Source: Membranipora membranacea (Eukaryota > Bryozoa > Gymnolaemata > Cheilostomatida > Membraniporidae). From it: a stretch of 64,000 nucleotides of DNA. How positions within the stretch are numbered: position 1 is the stretch's first letter; every line of letters begins with the position of its first letter. A program made the translations under genes and the position numbers. The DNA is taken from positions 21,204,001 to 21,268,000 of the forward strand of contig OU612073.1 of the NCBI GenBank assembly GCA_914767715.1. Reading direction: 5' to 3'. The notes under the pieces were generated by a model. The model worked only from the letters and a program-made list of their open reading frames with translations. It was not told the DNA's origin and did no database searches. Positions 14,401 to 25,400 of this stretch are shown in pieces.

Positions 14401-17400
14401 ATCATGTAGCATGAGCCTTTGAAAATTGATCGGATCCTTCCACTCTTGCTTTAGCGCAGATCATAGTTAAGGAAAGTTTTCAGCCTAAGGTTAATGATAT
14501 CGTTATCCGACTAGTAATTCAGAAGTAAACAAAGGGTTCAGTAAGACATTCTTTGGTCCGGAGACTTTCGTCTCACATATTGTGATTAGGAATATAACAT
14601 CAACCACATATATAAAACATGATACACAATCTTCCTGGAAATCAGGTAACTGCTAGATTGAGAACTCAAATGGCTGCAAATAAGATTACAGAACGTTCTT
14701 CCGGCAACAAATTACAAGAAAAACTGCATTTTCATAGTTTGATTCACTTATGCCGAAACAATGTTATGTGGTCTCGGTATTTGTCTAGTCCTAATTATAC
14801 GGCTAGTAGATGGAGAGAAACTTTTTTGACCAAATAAAATGAGCAAATAGCACTGTATAATGAATTAAAAGAGTAATCCTCAGATTTCAGTTTTCTTGAC
14901 ATCATATTATCAGTAGCCAATCTGCTATCTTTTAGTACATAATCCACTTATAGTAAGAGTTATTTGCCCACAACTTTTAAGAGGATAACTCCTACAAAAC
15001 TTTGATAATTAATTTGTCAAATCAGGGAGTTTGGTCAAACCGTAGAGTTATCCTCTATGGGTCAAACCACTTTAATGGTTTTTCAGTGTTTGAGACAGTA
15101 AAGTACTTCATAATAAGAATACAATCTTACAGCTTATAAAGATGTCAACTCCCACTTATCATTTTTCAATGCTCCCCGAGATCTTTTAAACTCCTAAACA
15201 TTTAGTGCAGAACAATGTATAACAAGATATATTTTGTCAGTGTAGTGCTTTATTCAATGAAGAGGGAATTCATTGCTTTATTCATGTTCAGATTAGCTAA
15301 AATCAATTTGATAACCTTGGGGTAACAGCATCAAGACTTGTAGATTTTGGATATTCAGGTCAATTATAGGAGTATCAATCCACTGATTATTCTAAAAACA
15401 TTCAACAATTGTAACAGTTTTACAATTTCCTCTTCAATATTTGGTTACTTATCCTGAATGACAGCTGTTTAAGCACTCAACTACATCAAGGTGTAGGCAG
15501 GGTATTAGGAGTAGTCTATGAAGAAAAAACAGTAATAACATCCTATTTTAAAGAATCAAATGTGTATACATTCTGTTTCTGAAAGAACTACAAATAATTG
15601 ATATGAACAACTTCAATAGTCATGCAATTAATCTGTTGTGACATCCCAAAATGTTAGCTCATGTTGATTATAAAAGCAAAAATATTTTCTTGAAAATGAG
15701 TACCCTGGTTGATGCTGTTTAGTTGAATTAGAATTGCAGGGTGTTTTGTGGATGATTCTATGCGATAAGTCCAAGCCCAGTGTGAACACAATGACGCCAA
15801 GTATGTGCATGTCTCTTGGTTTACCAAGCATCAACATTGATAGAACAACATCTTGCCGGCGATTTTAAATGTGTCATCAAAGTGTACCTATGTTTAAATC
15901 AATTGCGGTTTCGTGACTAAACGCATTTCGACAGACAGATTTTCGAGAGATGAACTAATACACTCCACGACACCGCTTTGTTTTTATGAAATACGTCAGT
16001 TCGTCATAAAGAATACTCTAGTACAAGATATTTTGGAAGCTTGGTTCACTTCTTGAGCGGAGAAGAAGTTGGCTTTACTATAACTGCTCAATTTGTGAGA
16101 AATGCTGAAGTTTGATCAAGTCCTAGATGCAACATCACACTCTGGCTCTACATTCAAACAAGATAATGCTGACAGGGTCGATGTCAAAGCCACATAACAC
16201 AACTTCGAGTAGTCCGAGAGGTTCATTTCATCTGCTCTTTGGTGGGAGAGACATATCCAATGATTCCAACCTGTACTTTGTGTATGCTACAAGCTAATTA
16301 TTCAAAAATCAGACACAGCAAATTTCTAAATCATCCCCATAGCTAAAGCTTATGCTCTGGTTTTTTGTTTGCAATTTCATTCAAGGATAAGGAATATTGC
16401 ATATTGTTGGTGATAATTCTCTCCAAGATCACAGCCATCATAACTGTCCACTTTCAAGGTAAAATTCTTGCCTGTCACACCAGATGTGCCAGCATACGCG
16501 CACCACTGTATGTTGTATCATTCACTACAGTGAAAATTAACAAGCAAAGGTGTGGGTGTGTGTCGATAGACTTTTTTTGTTTCTCTCCTCAAAAACTAGT
16601 CACGAGTAGACATATGAAAGTTAGAGGTGGTTTTAAATATAGACGCCGCAGCTATTTCAACACCTCCAGAGAAAGGAAATATGGGATGAGGCTTCTGGTA
16701 GACGTGAAAAGATAAATTAGAATACAAACTCCCTGATTGCAGAGTACGAATGTTTTACGGGGAAGTGAGTTGTCCTCTCTTTTTACATGTCCGACAACTC
16801 TTCATTAAGCCACTAACTCATCGGAGTTGTTGAGTGGAATCACTGTTGGAAGTGATTCATAAAAAGCCAAGTACAAGCAGTTTCTCTTCTCTTTAATGAA
16901 CTGTGTAATCCTCAAACATGTTTGCAGTCTGTGTAGGATCATACGATACTATCAGTATATCCAACTTGATAAGGTCAAAGTTCATTTGCTTTCGTCAGAA
17001 ACATGATCCTGGAGTTAGCCTACATATGAACCAAGCTGTATGGGTTATTTGTGAAGTCCTTTGGTAACAGTTGGTGGAATCTATTCTGAGAATATTTTAG
17101 CATGTCTGTTTACCAATAGTCAACACAATGCGATCATCCTCATGCAAACAAATATCTGCAAGCAACCAAGCCAGGACAAGATTTATTGATAATTGGGCTA
17201 CTTCTCTGAGGCAAATTGCAAGCTGAATATTGCGATGCTTCTCACTGTCCCACCTTTTACAACCATTGTGTAATAAAAAAACTGAATACTATGAAAGGAG
17301 TGAATGCATCACACATGCAAGTTGGTAGTTCAATTATCTGTCTGTCGTAAAAACTGGGAACTGAGTTGTACCAGACAGTGGTATTGATTATTCATTGAAT

Positions 17401-19700
17401 AGGCCCGAGTTTCATTGGTGACGAGTTTGCATTATCAGGAGACTGACCTAAGCTTCTCAACATTTTGCCACAACAACAAATCGGAAATCAAAGTGGCCTG
17501 GATTTTCAAGCTCTGAGCATCTACAGTCGAACCTTGACTGCAACTTCCACAGATTAATACTAGTATAAACTTCTACTATTGCCACTGGTAAAGAAGTCAT
17601 GGAGCAGGTCTGATAGTAAGAAAACTATATACAGTGCTTGTGAAATCAGAGGCTGCTAAACATTGCCAAACTGTGCCAGATGAAAGCTCTTCAGAAACAT
17701 CACTATCACTAAAACGAATAGTTTTGCAAGTTTGGAGGTACTGCATAGCATCAACTATCACAAGCTAGAGTGGGAGTTTGTATTATAATCTAATGAGGTC
17801 GAGTAATGTAACAGCATAAATTTTGTTTGGTGTGTGCCAATTGCGATGTTTGCCCCAAGTGAATACTATTCTAGGGTATGTCGAACAATGAATGCGCCAA
17901 CTGAAAAACAATAAAACCAATTTTTTGACAAATTGAGCGTTGTATACCAGGAATCTCGATTACTTATATGCCAATGATGACATTAGGAAGAGGAGGAGGT
18001 GGTTGATGGTTGCTGTATCTGTCAGTCACGCCTCACCACTGATGGTGCAGATATGATGCGGATATATTGTGTTAGATGCATAGACTTATTATTGAGTCTA
18101 TGGTTAGATGTGAGAATTCAATATAAGTTGGAAGAGCAAAGCCAGATTTACTTCAGGAGGTTGTCTGAAAGACCAGCAAGCCATACATGATCGCCTGAAA
18201 CTTCTTTTTACCCTATCCCAGCTTTTTGATGAGAATTAATAACAGTTGGATTTGCAGGTTGTATCAGGCAACAGTGTGATTATTAACCTAAAGCGCCTTA
18301 ATAAATTGAGAGGCTGCTGCAGAAAACAGTGATCAAAGCATTTGGTCATTTATAGATAGTGCCTTTTCTGACAGCTGTATGAATATGCAAATTTTGTGAA
18401 ATTTTATTTGTTGTTCATTATCTTTCTTTCGTTTTAAGTTTAAAATCCATTGTGTAAATGATGTAGGTTCATCGACCTTTTTCTGTACATTGGTACCATT
18501 AGTTCTTGATCTTTTGACTCTTGATTTTGATACACCTTTAGCCTTCGTTGGCAGTGTATTAGCAATTAATATATGTTGAGCGTGTGGGCAAAGGGTGTGG
18601 CCAATAGTGGGTTCCCTATGTCTGGCTGTGACAGATTTGGTCTTGAATTTTTTGATACAGTGTGAACTACTCAATACACCCTGACATCGATTGGTAAATT
18701 TTCTTTTCCATATCAGAATCAAAAACCCTTATCAATAAGCAAAGCTTTGAAGAATGTTTGATGGATAATCACCATCTGACCAATGAGATTGGGTCAGAGA
18801 GAGACCAACCAAGAGAAACTTCCTGAAAGCTTTGTCTTGTTAAAGCAGCTACCAATGTGATAGAAATCGTGAACGTCACTTGAGATAGGCGGTTTTTTGT
18901 TAAAAGATACAGTTCAGTTACAATAGGTACAATATTCAATTTAGATCAAGTCTCAATTCTGGGACTTTATTTGGATTCTCAGAAGCTGACGATTTCTGTC
19001 ACATGGATACTGTACAAGTGCAACAGCAAAATGTAGGCAGCAATACATTGATAAAAATAATTTAGAAATGTATGTAAAGTAACCTCATGTTCCACGTAAA
19101 GTCTCCAGTATTTGCTACAGTTTGGGAACTGTGTAATCAGCTTCTCGTAGAACGGCCTGGCATCAATACATTTTTTTCTCTACAACAAAGTAAGAGGTGT
19201 CATCACTACCAGCAAGCTAGGTATGGATGAAACTAATTTTCATAGCAGGTGATTTTTAACACAATAGTCAAAGGAAGCAAATAACAGTTGGTAGTAACAT
19301 TAAATAGCCTATTTAAAATACAGTACTTACTTGGTTCTCTCGAATGAAAATGCCCCATGCTTCGGTATCGAATGGTTCCTCAACTAGTCTGTCCTGGGCT
19401 TTTTTCAGCCTGTCTGGAGCTCTCTTGAAGTCCTATGTTGCAAAATAAAATATTTTAGAACAAAACTGAGAGAAAGGAAAATTCACTGTCAGCTCTCTTG
19501 AAAGCCAAAATCAATCATCCAAGAACTGAGAAGAAAAAACAATTTGTACCACAAGGAAAATACCAAGCGGCTTTATGTTAGCAACAAATCGTTGTAGGCC
19601 CATGCTGTACATTCAAGTGGATGGAAAATGAGAGTTTTATGCAAACCTCAGGGCTCAGTGGCAAATTATCATTCTTCTTTGTATCGTCTGAAGATGCCAT
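5468..19700 (-). CDS. CSTF3: Cleavage stimulation factor subunit 3 (CstF-77, suppressor of forked)
   Basis: Seventeen exons on the minus strand form one open frame of 2190 bp (729 aa; the vertebrate protein is about 717 aa): 19700-19647, 19432-19331, 19179-19084, 12585-12439, 12249-12164, 11517-11391, 10945-10787, 10461-10325, 9854-9683, 9448-9374, 9108-8965, 7931-7829, 7620-7551, 7283-7082, 6814-6658, 6203-6054, 5676-5468. CstF-77 is the scaffold of the CstF complex that recognises the GU-rich downstream element during mRNA 3'-end formation in the nucleus. Residues 1-560 are HAT repeats; examples are [36 protein letters not shown] and [14 protein letters not shown]. The C-terminal part has the proline-rich segment with [13 protein letters not shown] (monkeytail/CstF-50-CstF-64 region) and ends [11 protein letters not shown], matching the family terminus. 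The start ATG leads an acidic 18-residue first exon. Intron 3 is 6.5 kb; intron 11 holds two MITEs. Confidence 0.95.
7961..8160. mobile_element. TTAA-bounded MITE, copy 1 (with duplicated left end)
   Basis: The unit starts TTAAAGGGCAACCAAGG and ends with the inverse, CCTTGGTTGCCCTTTAA. Its left arm is tandemly duplicated: a segment of about 49 bp, from the TTAA through CTCATTGATGGCCATTGA, occurs twice in succession. Internal sequence such as TATAATTCGGATGATTA is shared in inverted orientation with the neighbouring copy at 8186-8550. TTAA at both ends suggests mobilisation by a TTAA-specific transposase (piggyBac or Kolobok type), which is an inference. It lies in CSTF3 intron 11. Confidence 0.8.
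8186..8550. mobile_element. TTAA-bounded MITE, copy 2
   Basis: The unit starts TTAAAGGGCAACCAAGG and ends CCTGGTTGCCCATTAA. Its right 110 bp, which contains the ATAATCATCCGAATTATA and TGCAGAAGGTGCA motifs, is the reverse complement of the left part of copy 1. The two copies therefore lie head to head, 25 bp apart. There is no coding potential. The element is in CSTF3 intron 11. Confidence 0.8.
12738..13031 (+). pseudogene. Possible C-type-lectin-like fragment, antisense inside CSTF3 intron 3
   Basis: An open frame of 97 codons ends [19 protein letters not shown]. The [12 protein letters not shown] pattern resembles the last conserved cysteine pair and C-terminal strand of C-type lectin domains (C...P.P.ICE). 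The expected WND/WxDxxC region and upstream cysteines are not recognisable, and no clear splice partners were found. It could be a decayed retroposed fragment or a chance ORF. Confidence 0.25.
15034..15067. mobile_element. Mini-hairpin with 7-8 bp direct flanks (GTCAAAC)
   Basis: GTCAAAC at 15034-15040 and 15061-15067 flanks a 20-bp hairpin at 15041-15060 with arms CGTAGAG and CTCTATGG. The direct repeat extends to 8 bp (GGTCAAAC) if the last G of the hairpin is counted. It does not have the CA start of the other hairpins, so membership in the same family is less certain. Confidence 0.55.
15248..15282. mobile_element. Mini-hairpin with perfect 7-bp TSD (CTTTATT)
   Basis: CTTTATT occurs at 15248-15254 and again at 15276-15282. 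Between them is a 21-bp hairpin with perfect 7-bp arms CAATGAA and TTCATTG around a 7-nt centre. The ends are CA...TG, as in the other members. It lies in CSTF3 intron 3. Confidence 0.75.
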
Positions 19701-22404
19701 CTCTTCTAATTCCAGCTCTCTACTGATGTTGTTGCAATGCCGGAACTACAGATTATGGATTGTTCAAATCAACAAGACATTCAAATTGACGAATTACACG
19801 GGTATGATTGAATTTACGTAACTGTTTTATTGGAATAAACTCATACCAGGATATCATCTTCCGAGAATGATCAGAGGACGCCTTGATGAAGACCAGATAA
19901 TTGAAAGGGTGAGAGAGAGAGGAGAGTGAGAGCTGTATTGAGTGGTATATCATTGTAAACATTCAGATGCATGAACAAGCCAAGGTTTTCATTCCTCTCA
20001 AATCTGATAAAATCAGATGTAGTAGAAGATTTAATATTCTCACAAATACTCAGATGCTTGAAAACTCGGTATAAACCCTAGCATTATTATTAATTATTAT
20101 GCAACCCAATAAGGGCCGGTGTGTCCTTGCTATTATACTAATAAGAAACACGCACCCTCACATAGTGAGTCAACTCATGTGCAACATCATCAGTGGAGAA
20201 GAGTAGGCCTATGTAGGGAGGCCTATCTAATACTATGCATGTGTTATGTCAGGGGACAGATTTATGCTCATTTTATTTACAGATAGTTGATTGATACACA
20301 TTGTCTACCCATCTATTCCTTACTCAGTGTAGGGGTACTGTAAGTTTTTTGTTTGTCAGATGGCCAAGTAGTTTGGAGGAATAATTTAGCTCAGTGACAA
20401 CAGCGACTTGAGTGATGAGGCAGCAGTGTGTGAGAAGGAAGACAGATTTGATTTAATTGCCGTGTCCAAAGATCAAATTTGAAAACGGAATGAACAAACA
20501 GCGTGAGGGTCAGATGAGAGAGATCACATATCAGTTGGAGTCACTAGATAGATAGTGAGTGCTATGTGATGACTTAAATAAAATACTTCCATTCATTGAT
20601 TGACACAAATTAATTTCAAAAGTGGGTAGGATTGATTTCAAGACAGGATTGGCTAGCTTGATGACCTATTGCAAGATGATGGTTTGGTTTGTTGTAGTTC
20701 TGTGTTTTGAATGATCTTGATTGGTTACTGATTCTTTCTGTTTCTCATTGAAGGTTCCAGTGAGTGACCTGCAAATGGATGCAGCAATGCTATTATTATT
20801 TGTATAAAAAGTTACTTTTTGAGTCAAAACAATGCATGTGGAGATAATTTTAAATGGATAATAAATGTCAAGGCTGAAATTAATCTCCAAATCTGCATTC
20901 TAACTGAGGACTGGTGATATCATAGCGATCAAGTAGAGGGGTCACTTACACTATGATTTTAGCAAATTGAACCAATCACAAATGGGTAAACTGCGCTGTC
21001 CAATTAAATCCATATCAACACAATAACTATGACCAGATTAGCGCGTAAACCAAAGTAGTGCTCACGTGCAATGCAACGTGAACCTTGGGTACTCACGCAT
21101 ACTGAAAGCTATTATAGCCTGTGTTCTATCAGGGAGAATTCTCCCTGGTTCTATGTACACTAAGGATTGTCATAATATTATGTTATTTTTTAGTCAACGC
21201 TTTGGATAGCCTGTGGAATGAAATCTTGAATACTTCCATAAAGAATATGAATATATCATTTCATTGAAACACAAGAAGCTCACACTCACAAGGATATAGC
21301 AGTGCTCTTAGCCGATAAGTAAGGATATTCTATAGCTAGTTGATATTGTATGTTATGTACAGAAACTCCTGGCTGTTTCTTGTTTTTTTAATAATCCAGA
21401 CACTAGACAGTTCTCATGGATTGGACTGGAGTGGTAGGCCCTCCTACAACGATTCATCATTCTTATAGTTGATTTGATGATCATGATGATGGTGGATTTG
21501 ATCTCACTCTTTTTATATAGTTCCATTATTAGCTATGCAGTCATCATACACTTAAATTGTCACTTTTGACTGATTAGTGATTACTTTCAGGGATAAGGGT
21601 GAGCATACCAGACCAACAATGGCAAGATTGAATGAATATGCACTGTACTGTTTTCACCAAGTACCACTCCTTTGACCTTTCCTAACAGTGGTATGGTCCA
21701 ATGGGGGTCCCGTGTATGTATGTACAGACAGGGCGCTTATACTCTAAGGACCATATTTAACGCAGACAAAGGACGGAAGATCAGAGTTCCATGCAGCTGT
21801 CATTACTAGGCATTACATTTCGCGCAGGTCATCGAACTCCGGCTGCGGTGGCCTTCATATGGGGCCTCACTACACTAAATGACTACATCTAAATAATTTT
21901 AGAGCCGTACTCTCATATTTTGTCTTGGGCGTCTCGTGATTTTCTCATCATAGAACCTCGCCAGCGCAACAACAATCACACAATTGAATTCCCAGTGGGA
22001 GCTAGTATCCCGTTGTGTAATATGTTGAGCTGCTTGACTGGCTATGGATAAAGCCCCGCAGCGCCCTGATAATGTGACAGCTAAGTTTATCCATCCATAC
22101 TCTGTCTTTGTCAGGCTTTGTTGGATTTGTGGAGGAAGGACCCCCTCCTTCCATCCAACAGAGCTTGTCAAGTCAGACTACACCACTCTCTAGGGGCCTT
22201 ATACTCATTCTAACCATTGTTATTTGTCCTCTTTTTATATCGCAATCGCCTACACTGGATTTATAGAAATAATAAGTGTTCACAAATTCTAGCTGGATAT
22301 TACAAACAAGTTACAAGTCTAGAATCATCAGGAAATTACGATTTCCTAGTATAATTCGGGATACCGAATTTCACCGTTGTCAATCTGACAGAAGCATCTG
22401 ACAA
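19701..22404. promoter_or_regulatory. Divergent intergenic region between CSTF3 and cryptochrome
   Basis: This 2.7-kb stretch separates two start codons facing away from each other and must contain both 5' UTRs and promoters. No conserved ORF is visible. A GA-rich tract lies around 19903-19932, about 200 bp upstream of the CSTF3 start codon. One mini-hairpin is inserted at 21123-21154. No E-box cluster or other clock element stands out clearly. Confidence 0.5.
21123..21154. mobile_element. Mini-hairpin with perfect 7-bp TSD (GTTCTAT)
   Basis: GTTCTAT at 21123-21129 and 21148-21154 flanks an 18-bp perfect palindrome, CAGGGAGAATTCTCCCTG. This is the smallest member; the CAGGGAG end matches the hairpin at 40341. 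It is located upstream of the cryptochrome gene. Confidence 0.8.
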
Positions 22405-22405
22405 G

Positions 22406-22438
22406 ATGAGTGGTACAAACCGGGATGTCACAACTTAA
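22406..22438 (+). CDS. Upstream ORF overlapping the cryptochrome start codon
   Basis: A ten-codon ORF beginning ATGAGTGGTACAAAC starts 19 bases before the cryptochrome ATG in another frame and stops 11 bases after the main ATG has been read. An overlapping uORF of this kind would lower initiation at the main start unless bypassed by leaky scanning. Whether the transcript includes it is not known. Confidence 0.5.
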   Translation: MSGTNRDVTT

Positions 22439-25400
22439 CCATTCCGAACACGCAGAAGATAGCAACTCCATAATCACGGCTGAGGCCGGGCTTAGCAATG
22501 CAAGTCTGAAACCAGAAAATGCAGCCATCTTTGATTCTAGTGACGATGAATGCCAACAGGGCCCGGGTACAGCCCTTCACTGGTTTAGACGAGGATTAAG
22601 GTTTCATGATAACCCTGCTTTGTGCGAATCAATCAAACTCTCACATGACTTTAGATGTATCTATATTATTGATCCCTCCACCATAAACACAAGCTCAAGG
22701 GTCGAGACAAATAAATGGAGGTAAGTGTATTTAAATTCTAAATTCCCTGTAACTTATTGAAATGATGCTACATACAAATACAAATCTATGGCGAAATAAT
22801 TCTTGAAGGTCGGCTATGAAGTCACCTACTATCGTGTAGGCCTTGGGCATGTTGTTGTTACCATCAAATATATAATCACTTTATAATCCATAGTTCTCTT
22901 ATGAGTTGGTCGGCCTGCGAGGGCTATGATAAGCCGATCTGCTATTACACGTTTGAATTTTGAGAATCAGCCAATAGAATAGATATGATATTTGTCACCT
23001 TAAGTTTATTTCTGGTTTTAGTCAGTAAATTTGTTAAGTTGGTGTTGAAATTTTGTTGTTGTTGGACTGGAATCTGAAAAGTAAATGTTGAAAATCTATC
23101 TGTTGAACATTTTAAATTGTTGAAATCTTAATGTACTATCTAGGCTGTAATTTTTGCTTCCGCAACCAACCACCCACTTATTGTATTTATCACCTTTCTA
23201 TGCCAGAAGGCAATAGTAAGGTTCAGGGTTACTGTACTGAAAGACTCAAGTCCTATTGATTTGATGTGTATGTTATTCAACTTTGCAGTTCCATCCAAGC
23301 CAAACAATTCATTTCAGAATTAATAATATCTTTCCATCCCTCTGACAGACGCGACCAACAACCTCTTGCCCTAATGTGTATATTTTATATACTGTGGCCG
23401 CGATACTGATATATTTTATTTGTATGGTCGCTGTACCTGATGGGTCTTTTTGTCCTCAGATGATGGGAGGACATGTTTCATGCTTATTGTTTACAATAAC
23501 TCAGCTGTTTTGGAAAATTGTATTGTTACTATGATTGTCTTTTGTAGATTTTTGTTGGAAAGTCTTCAAGATCTCGATTGTACCCTACGTAAACACAACT
23601 CAAGGCTATACGTGCTGCAGGGACAACCCACCTATGTACTCCCTAGTCTATTCAAAGTAAGACAAACTCAAAGCTCCATTTCGTTTCCTCGTAGTGACAC
23701 TTACTGGCGTCTTGTTTAAAAACAGTTGGCTCAAGTTCTGTTTACGCTACTTCTATGACCTACCTATCTAATATGTAATCGAACAATGTTATTGAAAATA
23801 TATTGACGGTTTTTCTGCATTGGTTAAGGTTAAGATTTGACAGAACATCGCCCTCAGAAAAAACCTTGATGAAATAAATTAAGAAAAAGACAAAAACATG
23901 AGCAAGGTCACAACTATCAAACTGCACTCAGTACAGTCATAAATCCCATGACGATATAAAGCCCACTGAGGTTTTATGGATTCAAGCAGTCAAATCTCAA
24001 GTTATTCGATTGCCACTTAATTCGGACTTGGCCCACATCTCCCTTGCTCAATCGAGACAAAATTGGTGGTACCCAGAGGTTTGAACTGAGGGTTGTGCCC
24101 TGTACACGACTGTAACACAAAACTATACGTACACAGACAATGATGACGATATGTCAGCAAGATTATTAACAAGTATCTGTGAAGACAATATTGTGTATTA
24201 TAAGCCTGTGACATTATGATAACAGATAAACGATTCTCATTCTTGCGTTTTTTTTTTAATGATTGGAAGCCATGGTCATGCTAAGCTACATGCGGCAAAA
24301 AACATGATGATAAGTGCCTGTGACAATTTTAATTGATCTATAAATACAAGTATACCTATCAACATCTTTCAACAAAATTGGAGAATGAGATTAGGAAATC
24401 TGAAATCGGCAATATAATAATTAGCTGCTAACACTTTCTGTAAGCTCTGAATGAATAGGGGTGTGGTAAACCAGATCGATAGAAGACCTCACCTATCCTA
24501 ACACTGTGCAGATCTGGAGAATATGCTCATAGGGAGCGGTCGATGTATGCCATTGATCGACGTAGGGGACCATAATCGTCATACTTGATGCTGTTATGTG
24601 TATGCAGTACAAATGATTATCTTAGATAATATGGTTGGACTTTGGAGAAGGGCAGCAAGCAGCTGCACCAAATACTGAAGCTCTAATGCTCTCTGACAAG
24701 TTATACGACGATATGTTGTGTTGGTAGGCCTATGAGTTGCCAAAATTGAGTATTTTATCTTTGCTTTCATAAGCTATGGTTTCCCAATGTTAAAACATAT
24801 TTATCTTATCCGTTGAGAATTGTTTGCATAACTCATATCACCGAATAGATTATGTGCTATGAGCAAAATGCGTGTGAGAGTTTTGCGATAAATAATAGCG
24901 GCCATTACAGTTAAACTTCTTGCTTCAATGCACCTGATTTCGTGTGTGGGCGCATGACTATGACCACTACGGAAATTATAGAATAGTCGATATATTTGTG
25001 TGCCAGATTCAATTGATTTGCCTTTCATACCAGTGAAAGCGATAAAATCAAATCTGGCACTAAAATACCTGAGGTCACATCAGTTGGCTAAGCTGAGAAA
25101 GCTACCAGATGTAGAGCATTGAGCATAGAATTAGCCTTGTTGGCAAATTGCCTCAAATTTGTATCTTTTTGGTGAAAGAAGACCGCAATTATATAAAGAC
25201 AAAACATATTGTATATAGCATAAAATCTGTGGTATTTGTTAAAAAAAAAACGATGCAATTATTCAAAGAAGTTAATAAATATAAACCTAGTTTTAGATAG
25301 CATTAATTCAGTGTCTTCCTTTAAAAAAACAATCAATTATCTTTAGGCACTTGTTTATATTTTGCGAAGCATCAATCTGTGGCTGTTGGTCAAGAAAAAT

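Larger units (their letters stand above)
12586..19083. other. CSTF3 intron 3 (6.5 kb)
   Basis: I see no confident gene in this large intron. It holds two of the 7-bp-TSD hairpins (15034-15067, 15248-15282), a possible lectin-like exon fragment near 12.8-13.0 kb on the opposite strand, and a lone inverted-repeat end near 16757 matching the foldback at the left window edge. A 129-codon minus-strand ORF at 18333-18722 shows no recognisable domain. Confidence 0.6.

Noticed and set aside
18333-18722. 129-codon minus-strand ORF as a gene nested in the CSTF3 intron
   Set aside because: No domain, no signal for a start context, and no splice partners; chance ORF in AT-rich intron is sufficient.
24241-24250. 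Poly-T and other homopolymer runs as retroposon tails
   Set aside because: They are common in this AT-rich sequence and not linked to a recognisable body or target duplication.
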